From NCBI RefSeq assembly GCF_003234185.1, contig NZ_QKSM01000004.1, positions 222,799-286,798 on the forward strand: a stretch of DNA of 64,000 nt, written 5' to 3'. The number at the start of each line of letters is the position of its first letter. Positions within the stretch are counted from its first letter, which is position 1. Both the position numbers and the translations under genes were made by a program. The stretch comes from Curtobacterium sp. MCSS17_008 (GTDB taxonomy: Bacteria; Actinomycetota; Actinomycetes; Actinomycetales; Microbacteriaceae). A model generated the notes under the pieces. That model saw nothing but the letters and a program-made list of their open reading frames with translations. It did no database searches and was not told the DNA's origin. Below are positions 45,404-55,800 of the stretch, piece by piece.

Positions 45404-45750
45404 CCCAGCGGCAGCTGTTCGACCCCGGACTGCAGCCGGAGCGCACCGCCCTGGCGTGGCGTCGCACCGCGTTGGCGCTCGTGGTCGCGGCGCTCGTGGC
45501 GGTGCGGATCCTGCCCGAGGTCCTCGGTGCCTGGGCGGTCCTGCCCGCCGGGCTCGGCCTGGTAGCAGCGGTCGCCGTCCTCGTCGCCGCGCACCGCCGA
45601 CACCGGGTCGTGCACCGCACACTGCTCCGATCGGACACGGACCGCGTGCCACTGCCGTCCGGGCGGCTGCCCCTGGCGGTCACGGTCCTCGCCGTCGCGG
45701 GTGCCGTCGCCGCGGCAGCCGTCGTCGTCACCACCGCGGCCCACCACTAG
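45400..45750 (+). CDS. DUF202 membrane protein 2
   Basis: A 116-residue companion of the previous gene, with the shorter DUF202 signature LQPERTALAWRRTALALVVAAL and three hydrophobic helices. GTG at 45400 overlaps the stop upstream. Tandem long/short DUF202 pairs are a known arrangement, perhaps forming a heteromer. Its stop codon lies in the tetranucleotide CTAG, which is also the stop of the convergent ATPase gene. Confidence 0.8.
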   Translation: MTQRQLFDPGLQPERTALAWRRTALALVVAALVAVRILPEVLGAWAVLPAGLGLVAAVAVLVAAHRRHRVVHRTLLRSDTDRVPLPSGRLPLAVTVLAVAGAVAAAAVVVTTAAHH

Positions 45751-46568
45751 GAGGCCGGCGGGGGACCACCCGGGGCCCGGGCCGTACCGAACAGCTCGAG
45801 GCGGGTCCCCGTGGACCGGCCGGTCATGCGGCCGTCGACCTCGAACACGTCCGCCAGCAGGGCCGGGGTCAGGACGTCGGAGGGCGCACCGGCCGCCACC
45901 ACCCGGCCGCGGTCGAGGACGACCACCTGGTCGCAGGCCCTCGCGGCCAGGTCGAGGTCGTGCAGCACGACGAGCACCGTCCACGGGCGGGACCGCAGCA
46001 GATCGAGGACGTCGAACTGGTGGCGGACGTCGAGGTGGTTCAGCGGCTCGTCGAGGACCAGCACGTCCGGCTCCTGTGCCAGCGCGCGTGCGATCTGGAC
46101 GCGCTTGCGCTCACCACCGGACAGGGTGTTCCACCGTCGGTCGGCGAGGTGCACCAGACCCACCGCCTCGAGGGCTCCACGGCAGACCGCGTCGTCGGCA
46201 GCGGTGGTGCCGGCGAAGCGCGGGCGGTGCGGCAGGCGTCCGAGCCTGACCACCTCGAGCACCGAGTGGTCGATGTCGGTGTGGCCGTCCTGCTCCACGA
46301 ACGCGAGCCGTCGGGCGACGGTCCGACCGTCCTGGCGGTGGATGTCCGCGCCGTCGAGCAGCACCGTGCCGGAGTCCGGGCGTCCGAGTCGCGCGAGGGC
46401 GCGGACCAGGGTGGACTTCCCGGAGCCGTTGGGTCCGACGACACCGGTGACCTGCCCGTCCGGGACGACGAGGTCGACGCCGGTGAGGACGTGCACGCCG
46501 CCGATGACCTGGCCCAGGCCCCTGGCCTCGAGGGCCGCGGGGCGTCCGGGACCGACGGTGCCGTTCAC
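45747..46568 (-). CDS. Fec-type metallophore ABC transporter, ATP-binding protein
   Basis: A 273-residue cytoplasmic ATPase of the FecE/FepC group. Walker A is VVGPNGSGKSTLVRAL near 46, the signature is NTLSGGERKRVQIARAL near 148, Walker B is VLVLDEPLNHLD and the switch His is in VVLHDLDLAARA. It should power import of an iron-chelate or similar compound. GTG at 46568 overlaps the permease stop. It is the last gene of a four-gene operon divergent from the NRPS genes. A relationship to transporters proposed for F420-0 in actinobacteria is possible, since those belong to the same superfamily. Confidence 0.9.
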   Translation of the reverse strand: MNGTVGPGRPAALEARGLGQVIGGVHVLTGVDLVVPDGQVTGVVGPNGSGKSTLVRALARLGRPDSGTVLLDGADIHRQDGRTVARRLAFVEQDGHTDIDHSVLEVVRLGRLPHRPRFAGTTAADDAVCRGALEAVGLVHLADRRWNTLSGGERKRVQIARALAQEPDVLVLDEPLNHLDVRHQFDVLDLLRSRPWTVLVVLHDLDLAARACDQVVVLDRGRVVAAGAPSDVLTPALLADVFEVDGRMTGRSTGTRLELFGTARAPGGPPPAS

Positions 46569-47581
46569 GATCGTCGTCCCCGGCGGAGGACGACCAGGAA
46601 GGCCGGGACGCCCACGAGCGCCGTGACCACGCCCACGGGGATCTGCGCGGGCGCGAACACCACCCGTCCGAGCAGGTCCGCGACCACGAGGAACACCGCG
46701 CCGCCCAACGCTGCGACGGGGAGCAGCCTGCGGTGCCCCGCCCCGACGAGCGCCCGTGCCGCGTGCGGCACGACGAGGCCGACGAACCCGATGGCTCCCA
46801 CGGCCGCCACCACGGCGGCCGTCGTCGTCGCGGCGCCGACGAGCGCGGTGACGCGCAGCGCGCGGACGTCGACCCCGAGCGAGCGGGCTGCGTCGTGTCC
46901 GAAGGCGAAGGCGTCGAGGGTCGGTGCCACGAGGACGAACACGGCCGTCGTCACCACGACCACGACCGTGCAGACGACGACGGAGGACCACCTGGCCGCG
47001 GCGAGGGACCCGAGCAGCCAGTAGGTGATGCCGCGGGTCGAGTCGGCGTCGCCCCACGCCGTCACGACGAGCGAGGTCACCGCCGAGAAGAGCTGCCCCA
47101 CCACCACGCCGGTCAGCACGAGCCGGCTCGTCCCCGACGTGTCCCGACCCATCAGGGCGAACACGAGCGCGAACGAGACGAGCCCGCCGACCAGGGCACC
47201 GCCGGCGAGCGTCACCGATCCCGCGCCCAGACCGAGCACGAGGACCAGGACCGCGCCGGTGGATGCCCCCGACGAGACGCCGAGCAGGTACGGCTCGGCC
47301 AGGACGTTCCGGGTGACGGCCTGCAGGACGCAGCCGCTCACGGCGAGCCCCGCGCCCGCCACCGCCGCGAGCAGCACGCGGGGGAGCCGGAGCTGCCAGA
47401 CGACCGAGTCGACCAGTGGTGGCAGCGGCGCGACCGGGAGGCCCAGGTGGCTCCCGACCGACCGCAGCGTCTCCGACCAGCCGATCGCCCCACCCGCCGC
47501 GGTGACGCCGGCGACCGCCGCGAGGGCCAACACGACGACGAGAGCGGGCACGACCGCCGCGCGGGCGGCGAGTGGTCTCAC
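46565..47581 (-). CDS. FecCD-family ABC transporter permease
   Basis: A 338-residue permease with about ten hydrophobic helices. Typical blocks are LRLPRVLLAAVAGAGLAVSGCVLQAVTRNVLAEPYLLGVSSGAS near 65-110 and VGAIGFVGLVVPHAARALVGAGHRRLLP near 262-290. These are the BtuC/FecCD signatures, including the ATPase-coupling helix. It is the only permease in the operon, so it should act as a homodimer. GTG at 47581 overlaps the methyltransferase stop. Confidence 0.9.
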   Translation of the reverse strand: MRPLAARAAVVPALVVVLALAAVAGVTAAGGAIGWSETLRSVGSHLGLPVAPLPPLVDSVVWQLRLPRVLLAAVAGAGLAVSGCVLQAVTRNVLAEPYLLGVSSGASTGAVLVLVLGLGAGSVTLAGGALVGGLVSFALVFALMGRDTSGTSRLVLTGVVVGQLFSAVTSLVVTAWGDADSTRGITYWLLGSLAAARWSSVVVCTVVVVVTTAVFVLVAPTLDAFAFGHDAARSLGVDVRALRVTALVGAATTTAAVVAAVGAIGFVGLVVPHAARALVGAGHRRLLPVAALGGAVFLVVADLLGRVVFAPAQIPVGVVTALVGVPAFLVVLRRGRRS

Positions 47582-48339
47582 CGGCGGGCGAGCACGACGT
47601 AGTCGTCGAGGTACTGCCAGACCGGTCCGACCTCGGCGAAGCCGGCGACCTCGAGTGCCGCGACGTGGAACCGCAGGCTGAGCTCCGGGTTCGGCGGGCG
47701 GTGCTCGAACCGCCGCTCCCGCTCGGCGGCCAGGCGCCCGTACCGCTCCACGGCGACGACCTCGGCGAACCACTGGTCCCAGTCGAGCGCCCCGGCCGCA
47801 CGGTCGTCGCGCTGCGTGCGCTCGTCGTCGCGGGCGCTGAGCTCGGCGAACAGGGTCCGCCCGTCGAGGTGCCGGAGGTGGTCCGCGTTCATGACGACGC
47901 CTCCGGGACGGAGCAGCCGACCGAGGTCGTTGTAGACGCGGCTCAGGACGTCGGAGGGCAGCCAGTGCAGTGCGGTGGAGCTGAGGACGGCGTCGGGGAC
48001 CGCGCCGTGCAGCAGGTCGGTCCACGCCGGGTCCCAGAGGTCGCCGTCGACGAACTCGACCGGCTGACCGGCGAGCGCGGTCCGGCCCAGCTCGAGCAGG
48101 ACCGGGTCGTGGTCGAGTGCGATGCACGTCAGGTCGGGGCGCCGGGCGACCACACGCTGGCTGATCGAGCCGGGGCCGCTGGCGAGGTCGAGGACGACGC
48201 CGCCCTGCGGGACGACGTGGTCGACCACGTCCAGCATCACGTCGAAGCGTGCCTCCCGGTTCGTGATGTAGGCGGCCTGCTGGGCGTCCCAGGCGGCCAG
48301 GAGCTGCAGCGCCGCGGCGCTCTCGGTGGTGGTGGTCAT
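47578..48339 (-). CDS. SAM-dependent methyltransferase inside the metallophore-uptake operon
   Basis: A 253-residue class I methyltransferase. Motif I is GVVLDLASGPGSISQRV near 48, the acidic strand end is IALDHDPVLLEL, and SSTALHWLPSDVLSRVYNDLGRLLRPGGV is the trans-aconitate-methyltransferase-like core. It is cytoplasmic. Both ends overlap neighbouring genes by 4 nt, between the binding protein and the permease. It may modify the imported chelate or the NRPS product, but no sequence feature shows its acceptor. Confidence 0.8.
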   Translation of the reverse strand: MTTTTESAAALQLLAAWDAQQAAYITNREARFDVMLDVVDHVVPQGGVVLDLASGPGSISQRVVARRPDLTCIALDHDPVLLELGRTALAGQPVEFVDGDLWDPAWTDLLHGAVPDAVLSSTALHWLPSDVLSRVYNDLGRLLRPGGVVMNADHLRHLDGRTLFAELSARDDERTQRDDRAAGALDWDQWFAEVVAVERYGRLAAERERRFEHRPPNPELSLRFHVAALEVAGFAEVGPVWQYLDDYVVLARR

Positions 48340-49349
48340 CGCTGGTCCTCCGTGTGGTCCTGCAGTGCGTCGGAGACGGTCTCCAACGCGTCGATGCTCC
48401 GTACGGACGGGTCGAGCTCGGTCGCCGGGACGGCGACGAGCCGGTCGCGCTCGACGGCGCTGAGTGCCTGCGTGACGGCGTCGTCACGCAGCTGGTCGGC
48501 CTTGTCCTCGGCGCTGTCGCCGGGGAGGCCGCGGGACAGGTCGGCGAGGACGATCACGTCCGGGTCGCGCTGGGCGATCTCGTCCCAGCTGGTCTCGCCC
48601 CACTGCCCGTCGAGGTCCTCGAAGACGTTCGTCGCGCCGGCGACGTCGCTCATGGTCTGCGCGAGCCCGTCGGCGCCGGCGACGACGGGAGCGCCGTCGA
48701 TGGACGAGTACAGCCACATGATCGAGGGGTTGCCGGTGGCGGCGGCGTCCGCGGTGACGGCGTCGAGCGTGCTGCGCTGCTCGGCCACCAGCTCGCGCCC
48801 GCGCTCCTCGACCCCGAACACCTCGGCGATGTCCGCGACCTCGTCGAGGATCGCGTCGAACCCGACCTCGTCCGGGATGAGCGAGGGGTCCTCGCAGTCG
48901 TTGGCCGACAGGTAGGCGGGGACGCCGAGGTCGACGAGCTCGCGGCGGTCGCCGGCCGCATCGGAGGCGAAGGCGGAGGCCCGCATCGAGTAGACGAAGT
49001 CGGGCGCCGCTCCGCGGAGCTGCTCGGTCGACGGGTACTGGTCGGCCAGGACCGGGATCTCCTCGTACGCGTCGCGGTACTCGGGCGCGACGGCGTCCGT
49101 CAGGTAGCTCGTCCCGATCATGCGGTCCTGCAGCCCGAGCGCGAGCATCACCTCGGTCGCGCCCTGCTCGAGCGTCACGGCTCGCTCGGGCGTGCCGTCG
49201 ACCGTGAGGTCGACCCCGCAACTCGTCAGCTCGACGGCGCCGTCGTCGCCGGCGGTCTCCGCGCGGTCGTCCGCCGGCCCGGCGCACCCGACGAGCGTCA
49301 CGGCCACGGTGGCAGCCAGCGTCGTTGTGTGAATGAGTCTCGTTATCAC
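48336..49349 (-). CDS. Metallophore-binding lipoprotein (FecB/BtuF-like)
   Basis: A 337-residue substrate-binding protein. A lipoprotein signal (TRLIHTTTLAATVAVTLVGC, lipid Cys at about 22) is followed by the two-lobed type III binding fold: PERAVTLEQGATEVMLALGLQDRMIG, then DEIAQRDPDVIVLADLSRG. It would capture the chelate outside the membrane and deliver it to the permease. GTG at 49349 has no Shine-Dalgarno site; TACTGT just upstream and the start of the signal support it. A symmetric site overlaps the start codon. Proteins of this kind in actinobacteria are sometimes annotated as F420-0 binding proteins; the NRPS neighbour favours a siderophore. Confidence 0.83.
   Translation of the reverse strand: MITRLIHTTTLAATVAVTLVGCAGPADDRAETAGDDGAVELTSCGVDLTVDGTPERAVTLEQGATEVMLALGLQDRMIGTSYLTDAVAPEYRDAYEEIPVLADQYPSTEQLRGAAPDFVYSMRASAFASDAAGDRRELVDLGVPAYLSANDCEDPSLIPDEVGFDAILDEVADIAEVFGVEERGRELVAEQRSTLDAVTADAAATGNPSIMWLYSSIDGAPVVAGADGLAQTMSDVAGATNVFEDLDGQWGETSWDEIAQRDPDVIVLADLSRGLPGDSAEDKADQLRDDAVTQALSAVERDRLVAVPATELDPSVRSIDALETVSDALQDHTEDQR
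49330..49348. promoter_or_regulatory. Imperfect palindrome at the start of the uptake operon
   Basis: The core AATGAGTCTCGTT (49332-49344) is symmetric around T49338 except at one position on each side. It overlaps the start of the binding-protein gene and faces the NRPS genes. It does not resemble the IdeR/DtxR box. A metal-responsive regulator of another type is possible. Confidence 0.35.
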
Positions 49350-49519
49350 GAACAGTACCGTACAGGCCCGCGGGCGACATACCGAATCGCCTCTCCGGCG
49401 TCGCTGGCGTGCTGCCGCTCCGGACGACGGCAGGCGGGCGACCAAACCGATCATGCCGCCGGCCCCGAACGACTCGAGGTGGCCGAGGTCCGGCTGCTGA
49501 CAGTCGACGAGGAGTTCCC

Positions 49520-49735
49520 GTGAAGAAGAACACCCGCATCCTGAGCACCGCGACCGTCGCCGTGGCGCTGACGCTCGGCGGCCTGGCCACCAACGCGACC
49601 GCCGCGAACGCAGCAGAGAGCACGACCACGAACGTGACGGCGTCCCCGACGCTCATCCAGGGCCCGCTCATCGACGGCCCGCTCGTCGATGTCGGCGGGA
49701 TCCTCGACTCCCTGCAGATCGGGCAGTTCCAGTAG
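49520..49735 (+). CDS. Small secreted peptide upstream of the NRPS
   Basis: A 71-residue protein with a signal peptide: [19 protein letters not shown], then a likely cleavage after ATAANA at about residue 31. The mature part is about 40 residues. It has a Thr/Ser-rich start, the internal repeat [10 protein letters not shown] and an amidated-looking C-terminus IGQFQ, with no Cys. GTG at 49520 has GGAG 9 nt upstream. It is 101 nt before the NRPS in the same direction and may be cotranscribed. I do not recognise a family. It could be a cell-wall-associated or signalling peptide. Confidence 0.6.
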   Translation: MKKNTRILSTATVAVALTLGGLATNATAANAAESTTTNVTASPTLIQGPLIDGPLVDVGGILDSLQIGQFQ

Positions 49736-49836
49736 GACCCGCGGTTCGGGGAGATCCCGGACGACCGACCGCGCCGGAACCGGCGGAACCGCGGAGCGGC
49801 CGAGCAGCGGCCGCGTCCCCACAGGAGGAGTGTCCC

Positions 49837-52800
49837 GTGACGAGCAAGCACCACCAGCACGACCGGAGCGAGCGGGGAGCGGAGGTCCGCGTCCCCCTGA
49901 CGTCCGCCCAGCGGCGCATCTGGTACGCCCAGGAGCTCGACCCGTCGAACCCGACCTACCAGATCGGGCAGTACCTCGACCTGCGGGGCGAGCTCGACCC
50001 ACGCCTCGTGCGGGTCGCCCTCACGAAGGCGGTCGCCGACCTGGACGCGCTGAGCACCCGCCTCCGATCGGACGCCGACGGGCCGTACGGCATCGTGGAG
50101 CGTCCGCGCCCGACCGACGAGGTCGTCCAGGTCGTCGACCTCCGTCACCTCGACGAGGACGTGGCACTGGCAGAGGCACGCGCCGCCATGGAGCGCGAGA
50201 TGGGCACCCCGCGCGACGTGCAGGGTGACGACCTCTTCGCCGCCGTCCTGTTCCGGATCACCACGACGCGCGCGCTGCTGTTCCAGCGGGTGCACCACAT
50301 CCTGCTCGACGGCTACTCGGCGGTCATCGCGCTGCGGTACATGGCCGAGGTGTACACGCGGCTGGCGGAGCACGCCCCGTCGGGACGCCTGCTCGACCTC
50401 GCCGCCCGGCCGCTCGCACACCTCGCCGCGCGGGTCCCGTCGCCCCTCCCCGGCCTCAACGAGCTCCACCGCGACCTCGCCGAGTACGAGGCGTCCGGAC
50501 AGTGGGAACTCGACGAGGCGCACTGGCGGGGCGTGCTCGCCGAGGAGACGCCCGTCGTCGGGCTCGAGGGCACCACCGCCTCCGCGGCCCGCCGGGTGGT
50601 CCGGGTCGCCGTGCCGCTCGACGCGGAGCGCACCGCTCGGCTCGCGGCGCTCGGCCGTGACCTGCCGAAGACCGTCGTCGCGGTCGTGGCCCTCTACACC
50701 GCGAAGATCACGGGGGAGGAGCGCGTCGCGCTCGGTCTGCCGGTCACCGCCCGCCGTGGTCGGGTGGCGAAGTCCACCCCCTCCATGCTCTCCACCATCC
50801 TGCCGCTGCGGATCGACGTGCCGGCGAGCGCGACCGTCGCGGACGTGGTGGCCCACGCCGGCGACGTGGTCCGAGGAGCCGTCGCGCACCAGCGCTTCCC
50901 GGTCGAGTCCCTCGACGGTGCCCCCCGTTACGCAGGCCCGTCGGTGAACCTCCTCCCGGTGATCGACGAGATCCGGTTCGGCGCGGCCGTCGGCGCGGTC
51001 AACATCCTCTCGACCGGGCCGGTCCACGACCTGTCGATCGTGCTGTCGGGCCTGACGAGCGACGCCGCGGAGCCGACACTGCAACTCGAGGGCGACGCCG
51101 ACCTGCACACGTCCGAGAGCCTCGCCGAGCACGCGCACCGGCTGCTCGCGTTCGTGGACCGGGTCGTCGACGACCCGGAGGGACTGACGGTCACGGACGC
51201 TGCCGTGGTGCGGGACGCCGAGGTCGCGACGCTCCTCGAGCAGGGCACCGGCGAGACCGTCGATCTCGAGCCCCAGCGCGTCCTCGAGGCGTTCGCCGAC
51301 GTCGCCCGTCGACGTCCGGACGAGGTCGCGGTCGTCGCCGACGACGGCACCACGACCTTCGCGTCGCTCGACGCGGACGCGACACGACTCGCGCACCACC
51401 TGGTCCGCGAGGGCGTCGTCCCCGGGAGCCGGGTCGCCGTGCGCATCGAGCGCAGCTCGCTCCTGCCGATGCTCGTCCTCGCCGTCCTGCGCGCCGGTGG
51501 CGTCTACGTCCCCCTCGACCCGGAGTACCCGACCGACCGTGTCGCCGGGATGATCGAGGACTCCGAGCCGACGATGCTCCTGACGAGCAGCGGACAGCTC
51601 GCCCGTGACCGTGCCGCCGGGGCCTCCTGGCGGGTGCCCTCGCTCGCGGTCGACGCCGACACCGCCGTCTGGCGCCGGCGGACCGACGACCCGAGCACGC
51701 TCCCGGTCGTCGCCGACGACGCACTCGCCTACATCGTCTTCACGTCCGGCAGCACCGGACGCCCCAAGGGCGTCGGCGTCGACCGGACGGCGCTCCGGAA
51801 CCTCTTCCAGCACCACCGTGCCGAGATGTTCGAGCCCGCTGCTCGGCGGCTCGGTCGTCCGCTGCGCGTCGCGCACACCGCCGGGCTGTCGTTCGACGCT
51901 GCGTGGGACCCGCTGTTGTGGCTCTTCGCGGGTCACGAACTGCACGTGATCGCCGATGACGTCCGCCGCGACCCCGAGCGACTGGTCGAGGAGTTCGCCC
52001 GCCGCCGCATCGACGCGATCGAGACCACGCCGTCCTTCGCCGAGGCGCTGCTCGCCGCGGGCATGCTCGACGCGGAGGTCCACCCCACCGAGATCGCCAT
52101 CGGCGGGGAAGCGGTGGGTCCAGCGCTGTGGGACGCACTCGCGCACCGCGACGACGTCCACGCCGTCAACCTGTACGGTCCCACCGAGGCGACGGTCGAC
52201 AGCCTCACCGCTGTGGTGGAGCCGGGCCGGGAGCCGCACATCGGCTCGTCCGTCCGCAACAGCCGGCACTACATCCTCGACGCCAGCCTCACACCCGTGC
52301 CCGACCGCGCCGTGGGGGAGCTCTACCTCGCCGGCACGAACGTGGCCCGCGGCTACGTGGGGCAGCCCGGCCTCAGCGCCGAACGCTTCGTCGCGGATCC
52401 GTTCGCCGCCGACGGGTCCCGCATGTACCGCACGGGCGACGTCGTGCGTCGTCGTCGCGACGGCTCGCTGCGCTTCGTCGGGCGCATCGACGACCAGGTG
52501 AAGATCCGCGGCTACCGTGTCGAGCTCGCCGAGGTCGAGGCGGCGATGTCGCGGCAGCCCGGGGTCACCCGTGCCGCCGCCGTCGTGCGGGGCGAGGGGC
52601 CGACCAGCCGGATCATCGGCTACGTGGAGTCCGACGGCGACCTGGATCACCTGCCCGTGGTCGTCAGGGACGGCATGCGCTCCGAGGTCCCCGACTACAT
52701 GGTGCCGTCGACCATCGTCGCGTTGGACGACCTGCCCGTGACACCGAACGGCAAGCTCGACCGTCGTGCCCTGCCGGTGCCGGAGCCGTCGGGTGCCGGG

Positions 52801-55800
52801 CCGGTCAAGCAGCCGCGGACCGAGCGCGAACGCATCACGGCCGAGGCGTTCGCGGAGGTGCTCGAGGTCGGATCGGTCGGGATCGACGACGACTTCTTCG
52901 CGGCCGGTGGGCACTCCCTGCTCGCCACCCGCCTCGCAGCGCGGCTGTCCGAACGACTCGACCGGACCGTGACCGTGCGCGACGTCTTCGAACGTCCGAC
53001 CGTGGCCGGGCTCGCCGGCGGGACCGACGAGGGCCCGGCGAGCGATCGTCCGACCCGTCTGGCGCGGACGACGCGACCGGACCCGCTGCCCGTCTCGCTC
53101 ACGCAGCGCCGCCTGTGGTTCCTCAACCGGCTCGAGCCGGACTCGGCCGCCTACAACATCCCGGTCGTCCTCCGCCTGGACGGGCCGCTCGTCGTCCCGG
53201 CGCTCCGCGCGGCCTTCACGGACGTCGCGATGCGGCACGAACCACTCCGCACGACCGTTCCGTTCGCGGGCGACCAGCCGGTGCAGCAGGTCCTCGACGG
53301 CGCAGCCGCCGAGCCGTCGTTCCTGACGGTCACCGTCCCCGAGCACCGGGTCGACGACGTCGTCCGCGACGAGGCGACGCGGCCGTTCGACGTCACGACC
53401 GAGACGCCGCTGCGCGCGGTGCTCCTGCGCGTCGACGACGACCACCACGTGCTCGTCGCGACGATGCACCACATCGCGTCCGACGGGTGGTCGCTCGCAC
53501 CCTTCGCCCGTGACCTCGGGACGGCGTACGCGGCGCGCGCCGCCGGTACCGCGCCCGCATGGGAACCGCTCCCGGTCGACTACGCCGACTTCACGCTGTG
53601 GCAGCGGGAGCAGCTCGGCGACCCGGACGACCCGTCGAGCGAGCTCGCGCAGCAGCTGTCGTTCTGGCGAGGGGCGCTCGAGGGTGCACCCGACGAGATC
53701 ACGCTGCCCCGCGATCGAGCGCGCTCCGTCGACGGCGACGTCCGGCGGGGCACCGGCCAGGTCACGCTGGACCTCGACGACCAGCGGCACGCCGAGCTCC
53801 GCCGGTTCGCCGGCGAACACCGGACCAGCCTGTTCATCGTCCTGCACGCCGCCGTCGCCGCCACCCTGCAGCAGCACGGCGCCGGCGAGGACATCGTGCT
53901 CGGCACACCCGTCGCCGGCCGTGCGGACCCGCTCCTCGACGAGCTCGTCGGCTTCTTCGTCAACACGGTCGCCCTCCGGACATCCCTCGTCGGGGACCCG
54001 AGCATCGAGGACCTGCTCGAGCGGGTCCGCGCGAGCAACTCCGCCGCGTACGCCCACCAGGACGTGCCGTTCGACGCGGTCGTCGACGCGGTCCGGCCGC
54101 CGCGGTCGGCGGGGCGTCACCCGCTGTTCCAGGTGATGCTGACCCTGCAGAACACCGAGCCGGCGGCACTCGACCTCGGCGACGTCGCGGTGACCGTCCC
54201 CGCACAGACGACGAGCGCCGGCGTGAAGACCGACCTGCTCATCGACGTCACGACCCCCGCCGGCGACGACGGCGGGCTCGTGATCACGGTCGGCTACGAC
54301 CGTGCGCTCTTCGACGAACCGACCGCCGCGCGCGTCCGCGATGCACTCGACCGTGTGCTCGGGGCCTTCGTCGCCGCACCGCACCGTCGGCTCTCCGACA
54401 TCCCGAACGTCGACGCGGAGACCGCCCTGGTGCTCGACCGCCAGGCGCGCGGACGAGCGCTCGCCGCGGAGGGGACCGTCCTCGACCGCCTCGACGCCAC
54501 GGTCCTGCGCACCCCTGAGGTCGGCGCGCTCGTCGACACCGCCGGGACGACGTCCTTCGCGGGACTCGGACGCCGGGTCACCGCGATCGCGACCCGCCTG
54601 GCCGGACTCGGGGTGGCGAGCGGTGACCGCGTCGCCGTCGCGCTCCCGCGCAGCGCCGATGCGATCGCGGTCGTGCTCGGTGTCCTGCGTGCCGGCGCCG
54701 TCGCGGTACCCGTCGACGTCGCACACCCCGACGCGCGGATCGGTCAGATCCTCGACGGGGCAGCGCCCGCCGTCGTCGTCACCGACGACGCGGGACGCGC
54801 CGGGCGGATCACCGCTGCGATCGACGCGACCCCGCTGATCGTCCCGCCGGCCGACCTCGAGGTCGAGGACGGCGACGCCCCGTCTCCGTCGGCACCGACA
54901 CCCGAGGACGTCGCGTACCTCGTCTACACGTCGGGGACCACCGGGACACCGAAGGGCGTCCAGGTGTCCCACGCGGCGCTGGCGAACGTGCTCGCGCAGC
55001 ACGAGGCAGCGATGATGGGGCCGGTGCGTGACCGTGTCGGCGACCGTGCGCCGCGCATGCTGCACCTCTCCGGCCTCGGCTTCGACGCGGCGTGGGACCC
55101 GATCCTGTGGCTCGTCGCGGGGACGACGCTGGAGATGGCGGACGACGCGACGCGGACCAACGCCGAGGCGGTCGTGCGGAGCATCACCGAGCACGGCGTC
55201 GACGTCGTCGAGACGACCCCGTCGTACGCCCGCCAGCTCGCCGCGGTCGGACTGTTCGAGGCCGTCGCCGCGCGTGGTGCCCGCCTGACGGTCGCCGTCG
55301 GCGGCGAGCCCGTCCCGGCCGAGCTGTGGGACCGCATCGCCGAGGCGGAGCACATCGACGGGTGGAACCTCTACGGGCCCAGCGAGAGCACGGTCGACGC
55401 GGTCGTCGCGCGGATCGAGCCCGGGCCGGTCACCATCGGCTGGCCGGTGGCGAACGTGACCGCACGTGTCCTGGACGACTTCCTGCAGCCGGTGCCACCC
55501 GGGGTCGACGGCGAGCTCTACCTGTCGGGCGGCTCCCTGGCGCACGGGTACCGCGGGCGGGCAGCGGAGACGGCCGGTCGGTTCGTCGCCGATCCGCAGG
55601 GCGACGGCACCCGGATGTACCGCACCGGCGACGTCGTGCGCCGCCGTGCCACCGGCGAGCTCGAGTTCCTCCGCCGTGACGACGACCAGGTGAAGCTCCG
55701 TGGCTACCGGATCGAGCTCGACGACGTCGCACGGGCACTCGAGCGCGTCGACGGGGTGGACTCCGCCGTCGCGCGGATCGTCGCGCCCGGCGGCCCGGAC

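Noticed and set aside
45700..45800. Right-hand attachment repeat of the tRNA-Gln 3' end
   Set aside because: No copy of the tRNA T-arm/acceptor sequence was seen around the island's right edge, and no integrase is encoded in the window.
49330..49400. Search for an IdeR/DtxR iron box near the uptake and NRPS promoters
   Set aside because: No sequence close to the TTAGGTTAGSCTAACCTAA consensus was found; only the weaker AATGAGTCTCGTT symmetry is reported.
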